64,000 nt of DNA from Marivivens sp. LCG002 (GCF_030264275.1 NZ_CP127165.1:1848001-1912000); one strand, 5' to 3'; shown: positions 7,942 to 16,681, counted from the stretch's first letter. Made by a program: numbers and translations. Notes: generated from the sequence alone by a model not told the origin.

Positions 7942-8910
7942 TCAGACCCAACTTGCCAGCAAATAATATAGCGGCATGCCAAAGGTCAGGTTGAAGGGAA
8001 AGGTCACGCCCAAGGCGAGCGTCAGATATATCCCTGATTTCGCTTGCGGAAGAGCAAGGCGGATCGCGGCAGGCACGGCGATATAGGATGCCGAGGCACT
8101 GAGCACCATCAGGAGGAACGTGCCACCCGTCGATAGCCCGACGAGCGCCGCCGCCGCAAGACCCAAAAGGCTCCCAACCATCGGCATAGCGCAGCCAAAC
8201 GCCAGCAAACCGCTCGTAATGTCCTTGCGGTTCGCCATCAGGCTCCGACCGGCCGAAAGCCCCATATCCAGAAGAAACACCGCAAGAACACCGGTAAAGG
8301 GCACGACGATAAAGGGATGCATGTCTGCTAGACCCTTTTCACCCGTGATCGCACCGATGCTGAACGACCCGATCAGCAAGACGATGGACCCGTTGCCGAG
8401 GATGTGCCGCCAAAGCGAGCTATCAACAACCGAGACACCGCCCATCCGTGCCGCAATCCAAAGCGCCGAGATGATCGCGGGAACCTCCATAACCGCAGCA
8501 ACGGCCACGAGATAGCCTTCGGACGCAATCCCCCGTGCTTCAAGGAGGCTCACAGCGGTGACGAAGGTCACAATCGAGATCGATCCATAGTGCCCCGCGA
8601 CAGCGGCTGCATTCAAACCGTCAAGCCGCGTCATGAGCCTCAACAGTCCATAGGCCGCAAAGGGCAGAACAAACGAAAGCACTATCCCTGCAAAGAGCGA
8701 GGCGATAAGTTGGGCGTCGATCCCGCTTTTGGCGACCGCGGCGCCACCTTTGAACCCGATCGCCATGAGAAGATAGATCGACATAATCTTGGCTGCACCC
8801 GCAGGGATCGAAAGGTCGCTGCGTGCAATGGCGGCAATCAGGCCGAGAACGAAAAACAAGATGGTGGGCGCAAGCAGGTTGGACGCGAGCGAAGCAAGCG
8901 AGAGATCCAT
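7942..8910 (-). CDS. SbtA-family (DUF897) sodium-dependent bicarbonate permease-like protein
   Basis: A 322-residue membrane protein of about ten helices in two inverted halves. Family motifs seen are GHYGSISIVTF, MEVPAI, SASASYIAVPAAIRLA and GVTFPFNLTFG near the C-terminus. I chose the ATG at 8910: GAAAGAAAG lies upstream, and a longer frame to 9213 adds a non-hydrophobic 100-residue extension overlapping the divergent LysR gene. Cyanobacterial SbtA imports bicarbonate with sodium; no SbtB-like PII protein is adjacent. The divergent LysR gene is the likely regulator. The substrate is inferred from the family. Confidence 0.85.
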   Translation of the reverse strand: MDLSLASLASNLLAPTILFFVLGLIAAIARSDLSIPAGAAKIMSIYLLMAIGFKGGAAVAKSGIDAQLIASLFAGIVLSFVLPFAAYGLLRLMTRLDGLNAAAVAGHYGSISIVTFVTAVSLLEARGIASEGYLVAVAAVMEVPAIISALWIAARMGGVSVVDSSLWRHILGNGSIVLLIGSFSIGAITGEKGLADMHPFIVVPFTGVLAVFLLDMGLSAGRSLMANRKDITSGLLAFGCAMPMVGSLLGLAAAALVGLSTGGTFLLMVLSASASYIAVPAAIRLALPQAKSGIYLTLALGVTFPFNLTFGMPLYYLLASWV

Positions 8911-9005
8911 GGCACTTTCTTTCGGATTGGGGGCTTTAGAAGCCGGATCACGGTCAATTCGTGACGCGATATCCATTGAACCAAACATAATTTCAAATAT
9001 AACAT

Positions 9006-9024
9006 AGCTATCATTTAGATAGCT
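9006..9024. promoter_or_regulatory. Predicted LysR-type binding site
   Basis: AGCTATC-ATTTA-GATAGCT is a perfect 7-5-7 inverted repeat between the permease start (8910) and the LysR start (9035). It contains the T-N11-A pattern typical of LysR sites. It ends 10 bp before the regulator's start codon, consistent with autoregulation. Confidence 0.65.
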
Positions 9025-9034
9025 TGAGGCTATA

Positions 9035-9943
9035 ATGCGCCCCACCCTTCGCCAGCTTGAGTATATCGTTGCCGTCGCCGAAACCGGCCAGATCGGGCTC
9101 GCTGCTGCGCAACTCAACGTCAGCCAACCCAGCCTTTCGGCACAGTTGGCCGAGGTCGAGGCGGACCTTGACACAACCCTTTTCATTCGCGGACGCGCGG
9201 GGGCCAAAATCACGCCCGTCGGCGAAGAGATCGTGCGGCGCGCGCGGCAAATTCTTCATGAACTCCAAGACTTGCGGGCTGCGGCGCGCGGCGGAGGCAT
9301 CTTTCAAGGTCGCTTGCGGCTTGGGGTTTTGCCGTCGATAGGTCCCTATCTCCTCCCTGGTGTTGTGCGGCGATTGCACGAGGAACACCCAAGTTTCCGA
9401 CTTATCGTTCGCGAAGAGAGCACCCGTGATCTTGACGAAGGATTGCGGAGCGGCAGGCTCGACATGATCATCTCGACCCCCGAAGACCATCCCGGATCGC
9501 GGATCGCGCCGCTCTTTACCGAGCGGCTTTGGGTTGCGCTTTCACTAGACCATCCGCTCTTGCGACTTGGGCGCCCCCTCGCCTTGGGAGACCTCAAAGG
9601 GCAAACTCTCCTCACCCTTGGATCGACCCACCGCCTTTCGCATATTGTGGCGGGACTTGCCGCGCGTGCTGGCGGCCGCGTCTCTGACGAATACGAAGGA
9701 ACGAGTCTCGATGCCATCCGCCTGATGGCCGCGACAGGCGCTGGGATCGCAGTGCTCCCCAGCATATATGCAGCCACCGAAATGCGTCGCAATCCTGATG
9801 TGAGCCTCCATGCGCTCGAAGACCCTGCCGCAACCCGAGACATTGCCCTGATCCAACCCCCACTTCCCGAACCACGCCCCGGAAGCGAGGTGCTCGCCGA
9901 TATTCTTAGGCGCGAGGCGCAGGATTTATTGCGGCACGGATAA
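9035..9943 (+). CDS. LysR-family transcriptional regulator, OxyR-like N-terminus, no cysteines
   Basis: A 302-residue LysR protein. The winged helix at residues 1-60 reads TLRQLEYIVAVAETGQIGLAA, close to OxyR-type regulators, and the effector domain follows from about residue 92. The protein contains no cysteine at all, so peroxide sensing by an OxyR-type disulfide is excluded. It is divergent from the SbtA-like permease with a palindrome between them, suggesting it controls inorganic-carbon uptake; the actual signal is unknown. Confidence 0.88.
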   Translation: MRPTLRQLEYIVAVAETGQIGLAAAQLNVSQPSLSAQLAEVEADLDTTLFIRGRAGAKITPVGEEIVRRARQILHELQDLRAAARGGGIFQGRLRLGVLPSIGPYLLPGVVRRLHEEHPSFRLIVREESTRDLDEGLRSGRLDMIISTPEDHPGSRIAPLFTERLWVALSLDHPLLRLGRPLALGDLKGQTLLTLGSTHRLSHIVAGLAARAGGRVSDEYEGTSLDAIRLMAATGAGIAVLPSIYAATEMRRNPDVSLHALEDPAATRDIALIQPPLPEPRPGSEVLADILRREAQDLLRHG

Positions 9944-10051
9944 AGCTGACCCACGAGGTGGGACGTTCCACCAAGAGGCGAACTGCGCTAAGTTGCGGCG
10001 GCGGAAGATTTTCCGACAGGTGTTACTCTCATTCCATTCAGGGTTTTGAAC

Positions 10052-11401
10052 ATGGGCAACTTCAGGGTCAGGCGCAATCTGCTCAAAGGTCTTGGAGCCG
10101 TTGGCGCTTTGGCCCCTTTTTCCCATGGTCTTTCCGCCAAAGAAAAGCAAAGCATCGTGATCATTGGCGCGGGACTTGCCGGATTGTCAGCCGCGCGCAG
10201 CCTGCAAGATGAGGGTCACGACGTCACCCTTCTCGAAGCACGTTCGCGGATCGGAGGGCGCATCCACACTTCGCGGCTTTGGCCCAAGTTGCCCCTCGAT
10301 ATGGGCGCGAGCTGGATTCATGGCAGCCGTGGAAATCCGATAACCGAGCTCGCGCGCGAAGCTAGCGCCAAGGTCGTCGCCACGAGCTACGAGGCTGCAA
10401 TCCTCTTGGGTCAGAAAGGAGGGGAAATCCGCCCCGATATGCATTCCGCTGAACTAATCCTAAGTAACGCGCTCAAGGCGACAGAACGTCTGGACGGCGA
10501 TATATCCGTGCGAGCGGCGCTCGAAGCCTCTCCCGCTTGGAAAGCCGCCTCACAGGATGTGAAGCGTCTCGTAGACTATCTTATCAACAGCACGCTGGAA
10601 CAGGAATACGGAAGCCCTGCGCATCAATTGTCTGCGTGGTATGGCCAAGAGGCCGAGGTCTTCAGCGGCGAGGACATGCTCTTTCCAAACGGATATGACC
10701 AGATCACAACCCATCTGGCCAAAGGGCTCGATATTCGCCTCTCGGCGGAGGTGTCCGATATTGCGGCAGGATCGGTTCGGCTGAGCGATGGAACAACAAT
10801 CGCCGCTCAAAAGGTGATCTGCACGCTCCCACTCGGCGTCCTGCAATCGGGACGGGTTCGCTTTGCCGACCCTTTGGCGCCCGAGCGGGAGGCGGCAATC
10901 CAAGGGTTGCGGATGGGCCTGCTAAACAAATGCTGGCTCCGGTTCGAGCGTGTGCATTGGCCTGACGATGTGGACTGGATCGGTTGGCTCGGCCCTGAAG
11001 GCGGGTATTGGGGCGAATGGGTCTCGCTCACCCGATCTCTCGGGGCACCCGTGCTCCTCGGCTTCAATGCCGCCGATGCCGCTTCGGACATCGAAGGATT
11101 GGATGATCGCGCGACCATCGCCGCCGCATGGGAAGCACTGCGCGCCATGTTCGGAACAGGCTTCCCCGCCCCGATCGCCGCGCAGGTCTCGCGCTGGGGA
11201 CAAGACCCCTATTCACTCGGGAGCTATAGCTTCAATGCTGTCGGCATAGGGCCTGATACCCGCCGCAATTTGGCAGGAGTGGACTGGGACGGACAGATTT
11301 GTTTTGCGGGCGAGGCCACCTCTGCCGAATATTTTGGAACGGCACATGGCGCGCTTCTTTCGGGGCGCGACGCAGCACGGGCGATCATGGCCGAGCACTA
11401 A
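10052..11401 (+). CDS. FAD-dependent amine oxidase (polyamine/monoamine oxidase family), probable Tat substrate
   Basis: A 449-residue flavoprotein. The N-terminus has twin arginines (RVRRNLLKG) followed by a hydrophobic Ala/Gly segment, suggesting Tat export of the folded protein. The FAD Rossmann motif is [12 protein letters not shown], followed by [14 protein letters not shown]; the second FAD region near the C-terminus contains [19 protein letters not shown], as in spermine/polyamine oxidases. I chose ATG 10052; a TTG two codons earlier (10046) is possible. The ribosome site is weak. The amine substrate is not determined. A polyamine-type ABC importer occurs in the window, but 12 kb away and not linked. 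Confidence 0.82.
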   Translation: MGNFRVRRNLLKGLGAVGALAPFSHGLSAKEKQSIVIIGAGLAGLSAARSLQDEGHDVTLLEARSRIGGRIHTSRLWPKLPLDMGASWIHGSRGNPITELAREASAKVVATSYEAAILLGQKGGEIRPDMHSAELILSNALKATERLDGDISVRAALEASPAWKAASQDVKRLVDYLINSTLEQEYGSPAHQLSAWYGQEAEVFSGEDMLFPNGYDQITTHLAKGLDIRLSAEVSDIAAGSVRLSDGTTIAAQKVICTLPLGVLQSGRVRFADPLAPEREAAIQGLRMGLLNKCWLRFERVHWPDDVDWIGWLGPEGGYWGEWVSLTRSLGAPVLLGFNAADAASDIEGLDDRATIAAAWEALRAMFGTGFPAPIAAQVSRWGQDPYSLGSYSFNAVGIGPDTRRNLAGVDWDGQICFAGEATSAEYFGTAHGALLSGRDAARAIMAEH

Positions 11402-11411
11402 GGCGGATTTC

Positions 11412-11747
11412 TCAAGACCCCATGAAGCGCCGCCGCGCTTCGACCGCAATGTTGTATCGCTGTTGCAAATCCGCGATCAGAGCCATGGCGACACGTTTGG
11501 CGTCATCCCCTTGGGCATCGCGGTAACTCTGCTTTGCCGCCTCAAGCAGTTTCTTGATCTTGAATTCCTCTGGCAAAGCGCCCGCTTCGGCCATGATCCG
11601 AGAGGCGACAGCGGTCGCCATATCGACAAAAGCCTCACTCGAACGATCAGGTAGAGGCTTACCTTCCCCCTCCAAGCCTTGGAGTTTTCCCTCGGCAAGG
11701 GCCTTTTGAATTTGCCGTTCGACAAGTCGGTCAAAGGATTGGGTCAT
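11412..11747 (-). CDS. DUF1992 (DnaJ subfamily C member 28-like conserved domain) protein
   Basis: A 111-residue protein matching DUF1992 almost end to end: FDRLVERQIQKALAEGKLQGLEGEGKPL, then the helical RIMAEAGALPEEFKIKKLL region and a C-terminal RRR. The ATG at 11747 is preceded by GGAG at proper spacing; a longer frame to 11816 adds 23 non-conserved residues. It contains no J domain. The function of the family in bacteria is unknown. It is convergent with the amine oxidase. Confidence 0.85.
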   Translation of the reverse strand: MTQSFDRLVERQIQKALAEGKLQGLEGEGKPLPDRSSEAFVDMATAVASRIMAEAGALPEEFKIKKLLEAAKQSYRDAQGDDAKRVAMALIADLQQRYNIAVEARRRFMGS

Positions 11748-11812
11748 CAGTGAAGGCTCCACGACTGGTCGAATACAGTCAGTATGCGCCAGAGCATCGC
11801 TCTCTGCCACAA

Positions 11813-12451
11813 TCAACTTTGTGGTCGGTCCGCTTCTATGCGTGGGTTCAGATACCCGAGGACAGCACGCTCGACACGCTCCGCAAGGTCATGCTGCGGG
11901 AGCACCCCCTCGGCGGCAGCATTGATTAGTGCACGAGAGATCAGAACTGCGGTCAGAAAGTCGGTTTGGTCGCAATGTCCGAACTGATCGGCAAGAAGCT
12001 CCGCCGACCGCTGCGCGGTTGCCTCGGCAAGGCGCATAGCTTCTGCGTCGAGCGCCAAGGTGCTCTCGATCCTTTCAAGCGCAAGCGCGAGGTTCGGCCG
12101 TGCGAACTGGTGTTCGATCCCAACCTTGATGAGCGCCGCGAGCGGATGCGGGGACCCTTCGGGAATGGCGCGCAGGCGATCGAGCAGCAATTTCCGTTCC
12201 CGACGGATCAAAGCAACAAGGATCGTCTCTTTGTCGGGGAAATATTGATAGAGCGTTCCGACGCTGACGCCTGCACGCTCAGCGATCCGGTTGGTGTTAA
12301 GAGCTGTCGTTGGAAGCTCTTCCAAAATGCGAGCAGCAGCCTCCACGATGGCGTCACAGGTGGCAATCGCACGGCTCTGACGCGGTGTTTTACGGGGCTC
12401 CGGCGGGGTTTCAAAAGCGCGCGGCAAAGCCTTCTCCAATGCGAGTATCAA
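11813..12451 (-). CDS. TetR/AcrR-family transcriptional regulator
   Basis: A regulator of about 212 residues. The helix-turn-helix lies near residues 30-75, with the signature RIAERAGVSVGTLYQYFPDKETIL. No ATG gives a sensible N-terminus: TTG at 12451 is the likely start, and another TTG lies a few codons in. It is divergent from a darcynin/SDR pair starting at 12514. A 12-bp inverted repeat (GAGC-TTTT-GCTC, 12457-12468) in the 62-bp gap could be its site but is short. Confidence 0.82.
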   Translation of the reverse strand: MILALEKALPRAFETPPEPRKTPRQSRAIATCDAIVEAAARILEELPTTALNTNRIAERAGVSVGTLYQYFPDKETILVALIRRERKLLLDRLRAIPEGSPHPLAALIKVGIEHQFARPNLALALERIESTLALDAEAMRLAEATAQRSAELLADQFGHCDQTDFLTAVLISRALINAAAEGVLPQHDLAERVERAVLGYLNPRIEADRPQS

Positions 12452-12513
12452 AACATGAGCTTTTGCTCGACTATAACCAATATCGCTTCAAGAACCACTG
12501 AAAAGGAATACCG

Positions 12514-12855
12514 ATGCCAACCCCTTCGGACCCCCACGCCTTGAGCGTTTTTCTACTTGTCCAAGCTCGCCCTTCTTGGCTGGCTTTGTCCCGCGAGGAT
12601 CGCCGCACACTTGGTGCTCAAGCGATGCCCACGGTGGCAGAGGTCCATGTAAGACAATTCGACTGCGAAGCGTTCAGCGCGTTTTGTTCGGACATCTGGA
12701 TGCTCTCGGTGCCATCCCCCCGCAGACTTCATGCGGTGATCGAGCGGCTTCGGGACACGCCGCTCTTTGCCGAACCTTACTTTGACCTCGTGGCCATCCT
12801 TCCCTCGATCGAGAATGGCTGGCAAAGCTATGAAGAAAGCCTCCGCCATGCTTGA
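12514..12855 (+). CDS. Darcynin-family protein
   Basis: A 113-residue protein of the darcynin family, a small conserved family of unknown function. Recognised by the pattern: VFLLVQARPSWLALSREDRR at the N-terminus, FDCEAFSAFCSDIWML in the middle, and LRDTPLFAEPYFDLVAILPSIENGW near the C-terminus. The fold is likely a ferredoxin-like alpha/beta domain related to small monooxygenase-type proteins (inference). AAAGGA precedes the ATG. Its last codons overlap the start of an SDR gene, so the two are co-translated. Confidence 0.8.
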   Translation: MPTPSDPHALSVFLLVQARPSWLALSREDRRTLGAQAMPTVAEVHVRQFDCEAFSAFCSDIWMLSVPSPRRLHAVIERLRDTPLFAEPYFDLVAILPSIENGWQSYEESLRHA

Positions 12856-13570
12856 AGCCCGTCCCATTATCGTCACGGGAGCGAGCCGCGGTGTCGGCTT
12901 GGAACTGACCCGCCAACTGATCGCTTCGCGTCAGAGCGTTATCGGCGTCGCGAGGCAGCGTCCGGAAATTCACGCTTCGGACCGCTTCCAGTTCACCCCC
13001 TGTGATCTTGCGGACCGCGAAGCCGTCATGCGCTTGATCCATGATCTGATCGAGCTGCGCCCGCGCGGGCTCATCAACAACGCGGCCATCCAGACCGAGA
13101 AGGATTGGGGGTCCCTTTCACTCGAAGAAATAGCGGCGGGCTTTGCCGCCGAGATTCAAGTCGATCTCCTCGCTCCGATGCACCTGAGTTACGGCCTCCT
13201 AAACGTGATCAAACACGCCGAGGATGGTTTTATCTGCAATATCAACAGTGCCTTGGCCCTTGCTCCGAAAGTGTCTGCGCCTGCTTATTGCGCGGCAAAA
13301 GCCGCACTCAGGAATGCAACAGTGTCGCTTCGCGGCTCCACGCGCGGTTTGCCCAATTTATTGGTGAACGAAACATATTTGCCGTTGGTCGACACCGACA
13401 TGACCAAAGGCAGAGGACGCGGCAAGATTTCGGCTGAAGCTGCCGCCAGTGCGATCCTAAATGGCCTCAGAAGAAGACAGACCGAAACGTGGGTCGGTCA
13501 AACCCGTCTGTTGCGGCTCCTTTGGCGGCTCGCGCCGTCTCGGACAAGTCGACTTCTTCTTGGTGCATAG
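12848..13570 (+). CDS. Short-chain dehydrogenase/reductase (SDR)
   Basis: A 240-residue classical SDR. NAD(P) motif TGASRGVG near residue 11, NNAA strand near residue 79, catalytic Ser in INSALALAP, and YCAAK for the Tyr/Lys pair. I chose the ATG at 12848, which overlaps the darcynin stop by 8 bp and begins directly before the Rossmann strand; starts at 12767 or 12830 add unrelated residues. The darcynin-SDR arrangement opposite a TetR gene suggests a small inducible detoxification or modification unit. Substrate unknown. Confidence 0.85.
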   Translation: MLEARPIIVTGASRGVGLELTRQLIASRQSVIGVARQRPEIHASDRFQFTPCDLADREAVMRLIHDLIELRPRGLINNAAIQTEKDWGSLSLEEIAAGFAAEIQVDLLAPMHLSYGLLNVIKHAEDGFICNINSALALAPKVSAPAYCAAKAALRNATVSLRGSTRGLPNLLVNETYLPLVDTDMTKGRGRGKISAEAAASAILNGLRRRQTETWVGQTRLLRLLWRLAPSRTSRLLLGA

Positions 13571-13610
13571 CCGCACACCGCAAACGGATGCCAAGCGTCA
13601 AAGTCTGCGA

Positions 13611-14153
13611 TCAGGAAGCAGGCTTACCGTCGAGGAATTCGTCGATGATCACACTCATAAGTTCGGTCTTCGAGCGGACGCCGATCTTCCTGAAGATCGA
13701 GGTCGATTGCGTCTTGATGGTTCCCTGTGCGGTGCTCCGCGCCGAAGCGATCTCGGCAACGCTGAGCCCGCGAATGATCAAAAGGGTCACATCGCGCTCT
13801 GCAAGAGTGAGACCCCAATCCTCGAACTTGTTTTGCAGCACCTCGTCAAAGTTTCCACGCAACATCTGGATGGTGTCTTTCGTGGCCTCTGCCTCGGCCC
13901 GAAGCAGGAGGTGATAGGCTCTGAGTGTGACGACGGCATAGCCCAAACCCGTCACCGCCAGGACTTCGAACACAAGATGGACGAGGTCCGAGCGCGTGTA
14001 GGATAGCCCCCCAAGAACGTGTGCAGAGATGTCGGAAACGACATCAAACCCGAAGAAGGCCATTGAACTCAAAAGTATACCCATGCCGGCAAAAACGGCG
14101 TTTCGGCTCATAGGACGATGGTCCGATTTCGACCAAACCTGATTTATTCTCAT
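13611..14153 (-). CDS. Membrane-anchored LuxR-type (helix-turn-helix) transcriptional regulator
   Basis: A 180-residue protein with two hydrophobic segments near the N-terminus (VFAGMGILLSSMAFFGF and a second around LVHLVFEVLAVTGLGYAV), then a short linker and a C-terminal GerE/LuxR domain (LTLAERDVTLLIIRGLSVAEIA, ending in FRKIGVRSKTELMSVII). There is no receiver or autoinducer domain, so it would sense at or in the membrane directly. I chose the ATG at 14153 (AAGG upstream); ATG 14111 is an alternative. It is divergent from the secreted Asp-rich protein at 14334, the likely target. Confidence 0.82.
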   Translation of the reverse strand: MRINQVWSKSDHRPMSRNAVFAGMGILLSSMAFFGFDVVSDISAHVLGGLSYTRSDLVHLVFEVLAVTGLGYAVVTLRAYHLLLRAEAEATKDTIQMLRGNFDEVLQNKFEDWGLTLAERDVTLLIIRGLSVAEIASARSTAQGTIKTQSTSIFRKIGVRSKTELMSVIIDEFLDGKPAS

Positions 14154-14333
14154 ATTTTCAGAACCTTGGAAACGCATACGACTTTGGATTATGCGCCCCC
14201 AATAGCACCGATACAAGCCTTAGTCCTATGGAGAGTTTGGAGTAGCGAGGTCATCTTCAACCCATCACCGAGCAAGATGCCGAACGCGTCAAAGCTCGGC
14301 CCCAATATGGAATACGACCCGAAAGGTAAGAAG

Positions 14334-14969
14334 ATGACAAAACTGAAATTGACCTCCGCGCTGTTCTCATTCGTGATGTTAACGACCCCTGCATTCGCTC
14401 AGGATTTTGTCGAAGCGAAAATCCAAGAGCTTTTCGCACAGGGCTATACCCATTTCGAAGTCTCTCGTGGCCTGTTCCGCACGCAAATCGAGGCCTACGG
14501 TCCGAATTACACCAAGCTCGAACTTCAATTGTCGAATTCCGACGGGGCAATTGTAAGCGAGCGCGCCCAGATCGAAAGCGAAACCGATTATAGCCAAAAC
14601 GTTCAGAACATCACCCAAACCCAAGCAACGGTGCGCGAAGAGTATCGCGAGAGTGACGATGATGCCTTCGACGCGAATGACGATGACGACCGCACCGAAA
14701 CCCGCTCGGAGTATCAAGAGAGCAACCACGCCGATGATGACAATGGCGACGACGGCCACGACCGCTATGAATTCAGCGAGAATAGTAGCTCAGAAAGCGA
14801 CGATCACTCGTTCAACACCAGCTCGGATGATCACTACGAAAGCAGCGACAACGATCACAACGACGACGGTGGCCACGACGAAAGTGATGACGACAACGAC
14901 GACGGTGACGACGACCACGGGAATGACGACCACGGGAATGACGACCGTGGGCACGATGACGACGACTGA
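14334..14969 (+). CDS. Secreted protein with PepSY-like N-domain and long Asp/His-rich acidic tail
   Basis: A 211-residue protein. Residues 1-22 are a signal peptide ending AFA before QDF. Residues ~24-85 resemble a short PepSY-like domain (ELFAQGYTHFEVSRGLFRTQIEAYGP). From about residue 100 the chain is low-complexity, rich in Asp, Glu, Ser, Asn and His, ending in repeated DDHGND-type units. Such tails bind calcium or transition metals, or act as polyanions. ATG 14334 follows AAGG. A membrane-tethered LuxR-type regulator is divergent from it. No firm family assignment for the whole protein. Confidence 0.75.
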   Translation: MTKLKLTSALFSFVMLTTPAFAQDFVEAKIQELFAQGYTHFEVSRGLFRTQIEAYGPNYTKLELQLSNSDGAIVSERAQIESETDYSQNVQNITQTQATVREEYRESDDDAFDANDDDDRTETRSEYQESNHADDDNGDDGHDRYEFSENSSSESDDHSFNTSSDDHYESSDNDHNDDGGHDESDDDNDDGDDDHGNDDHGNDDRGHDDDD

Positions 14970-15104
14970 TCACTCACCTTACCCGCGAAGCCTCCTTCTT
15001 TCCTGAGAACGGCTTTGCTGTGAAAAAGCCGCGCAGTGTTGACGAGAGTTGAAACTGCGCGGACGCGCCTTAGCTCCAGCATCGTCAAGAACGATGTGGG
15101 CAAG

Positions 15105-16334
15105 ATGAACACCATGATCCCGACCAGAGCCGCAGGCGAAGAGATCCTTGCTGCATTCACGCCCCGCATGGGGCGGCGCTATGCCAATGGACGCAACACG
15201 GATCATGGCCCCGGTCAGCACAAAGCCGTGTCGGTCCTCTCCCCTTATATCCGCCGCCGACTGGTGCTCGAAGAGGAAACCGTTGCCGCAGCGCTCGCGG
15301 CCCATGGCCCCATCGATTCCGAAAAATTCGTCCAGGAAGTCGTCTGGCGAGGATATTTCAAAGGATGGCTCGAACATCGCCCCCAAGTTTGGGCCAGCTA
15401 TCTCAATGGCTTGGAGGCCGACCTGAATGCCATCGAGCTTGATCGCAGGCTCAAACGCGACGTGACCCGTGCGACGGAGGGACAAACCGGACTTCCCTAT
15501 TTTGACGCTTGGGCAAGCGAGCTTGTCGAGACGGGGTATCTGCATAACCACGCCCGCATGTGGTTTGCTTCTATCTGGATTTTCACACTCGGACTTCCCT
15601 GGAGGGTCGGTGCGGATTTTTTCTATCGCCACCTTCTCGACGGCGACGCTGCCTCGAACACGCTTGGATGGCGGTGGGTTGCCGGCTTGCACACTCGTGG
15701 CAAGCCCTACCCCGCGACTGCGCAAAATATCGCAGCCTTCACCGCAGGACGTTTCGATCCGCGCCAGAGCGATCTGGCGGAGGTCACACAAGGCCTGGAA
15801 GCAACAGAACCCGACGGGCTTCCAAGCCTTCACCCCCTTCGAACACCCATTTCACCAAAGACAAGCCAGCCGACCGCTTTGCTGATCACCGACGAAGATT
15901 GCAGGATCGAGGATTTCGATCTTTCGGCTATGGATATCAGAACGACCGCCACGCTTCAGTCGGGTCTTTTGCGCTCGCCCCTGCCTGTCTCGGATCTCGT
16001 GCTTGAGTTCGAAAAAGGGGCACTCAACGACACTGCGACCCGTCTCGGGATCACGCCCGTCAGACTGACCGCGACCGATCCGGCCGCCCTCGTCCGTTGG
16101 GCCAAAGAGGCAGGCGCCACCCAAATCGTAACCCCCTTCATCACGCGTGGCCCGCTGCGCGACTGGTTGGACCAATCCGAGCGCGCCCTGGTCAAAGAAG
16201 GCATCGCGCTCTGCGAATGGCAGCGACCCTGGGACAAAGCGATCTGGCCCTATGCCACAGCAGGGTTCTTCAAGGTCAAACAGAAGATACCCCAGATTCT
16301 TGAAAGGGTGGGGTTGAGCGAGGCATTTTCCTGA
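15105..16334 (+). CDS. Cryptochrome/photolyase-family protein with FAD-binding domain at the N-terminus
   Basis: A 409-residue protein. The photolyase FAD-binding helical domain fills about residues 20-245: SVLSPYIRRR, VVWRGYFKGWLEH, TGLPYFDAWASELVETGYLHNHARM, and LLDGDAASNTLGWRWVAG, all matching photolyase consensus positions. The last ~140 residues form an alpha/beta domain (LLITDEDC ... GATQIVTPFI ... GIALCEWQRPWDKAIWP) resembling the usual N-terminal antenna domain, so the domain order is reversed. ATG 15105 chosen; 15036 adds 23 unrelated residues. Repair activity versus a light-sensing role cannot be decided from sequence. Confidence 0.8.
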   Translation: MNTMIPTRAAGEEILAAFTPRMGRRYANGRNTDHGPGQHKAVSVLSPYIRRRLVLEEETVAAALAAHGPIDSEKFVQEVVWRGYFKGWLEHRPQVWASYLNGLEADLNAIELDRRLKRDVTRATEGQTGLPYFDAWASELVETGYLHNHARMWFASIWIFTLGLPWRVGADFFYRHLLDGDAASNTLGWRWVAGLHTRGKPYPATAQNIAAFTAGRFDPRQSDLAEVTQGLEATEPDGLPSLHPLRTPISPKTSQPTALLITDEDCRIEDFDLSAMDIRTTATLQSGLLRSPLPVSDLVLEFEKGALNDTATRLGITPVRLTATDPAALVRWAKEAGATQIVTPFITRGPLRDWLDQSERALVKEGIALCEWQRPWDKAIWPYATAGFFKVKQKIPQILERVGLSEAFS

Positions 16335-16352
16335 TGTTCACGAGAAGCCAAC

Positions 16353-16368
16353 TTAGCCTTTGGGCTAA
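16353..16368 (-). terminator. Short hairpin downstream of tRNA-Ser
   Basis: TTAGCC (16353-16358) and GGCTAA (16363-16368) form a 6-bp stem with a 4-nt loop, 26 bp beyond the tRNA 3' end on the minus strand and 18 bp past the photolyase-like gene's stop on the plus strand. No T-run follows, so the terminator call is weak. Confidence 0.35.
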
Positions 16369-16394
16369 AGTGTATCCGAACTAAAAGCAGGAAC

Positions 16395-16484
16395 TGGCGG
16401 AAGCGGTGGGATTCGAACCCACGGTAGAGTTTCCCCTACGCTGGTTTTCAAGACCAGAGCCTTAAACCACTCGGCCACACTTCC
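16395..16484 (-). tRNA. tRNA-Ser (anticodon TGA)
   Basis: A 90-nt class II tRNA read on the minus strand. The acceptor stem GGAAGTG pairs with CGCTTCC, followed by G and an encoded CCA (16395-16397). The anticodon arm reads CTGGT-CTTGAAA-ACCAG, giving TGA for UCA codons. A long variable arm (GTAGGGGAAACTCTAC) is typical of tRNA-Ser, and the T-loop contains TTCGAAT. Confidence 0.97.
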
Positions 16485-16681
16485 GTTGCGGGCGGGCATA
16501 CCCAAGGCAGTGCGATTCTGAAAGGTCCAATCACACCTTGGGGAAATCCGCGCATCCCGCTTCTTGCGCACTTTCAATAACAGGTGCCTAGCGTTATGAT
16601 CGCCAAAGATAGCGAGACCAATCGCAAAAACAAAGAAGCTCCGAGCAAAGCGTGAGCTTCATTCGAGGCAATGAGAGACAC

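Noticed and set aside
8911-9213. N-terminal extension of the SbtA-like permease
   Set aside because: Adds ~100 polar residues unlike the family, overlaps the divergent LysR gene and palindrome; ATG 8910 has a ribosome site.
9035-9943. OxyR identity for the LysR gene
   Set aside because: The protein has no cysteine, so it cannot use the OxyR disulfide switch.
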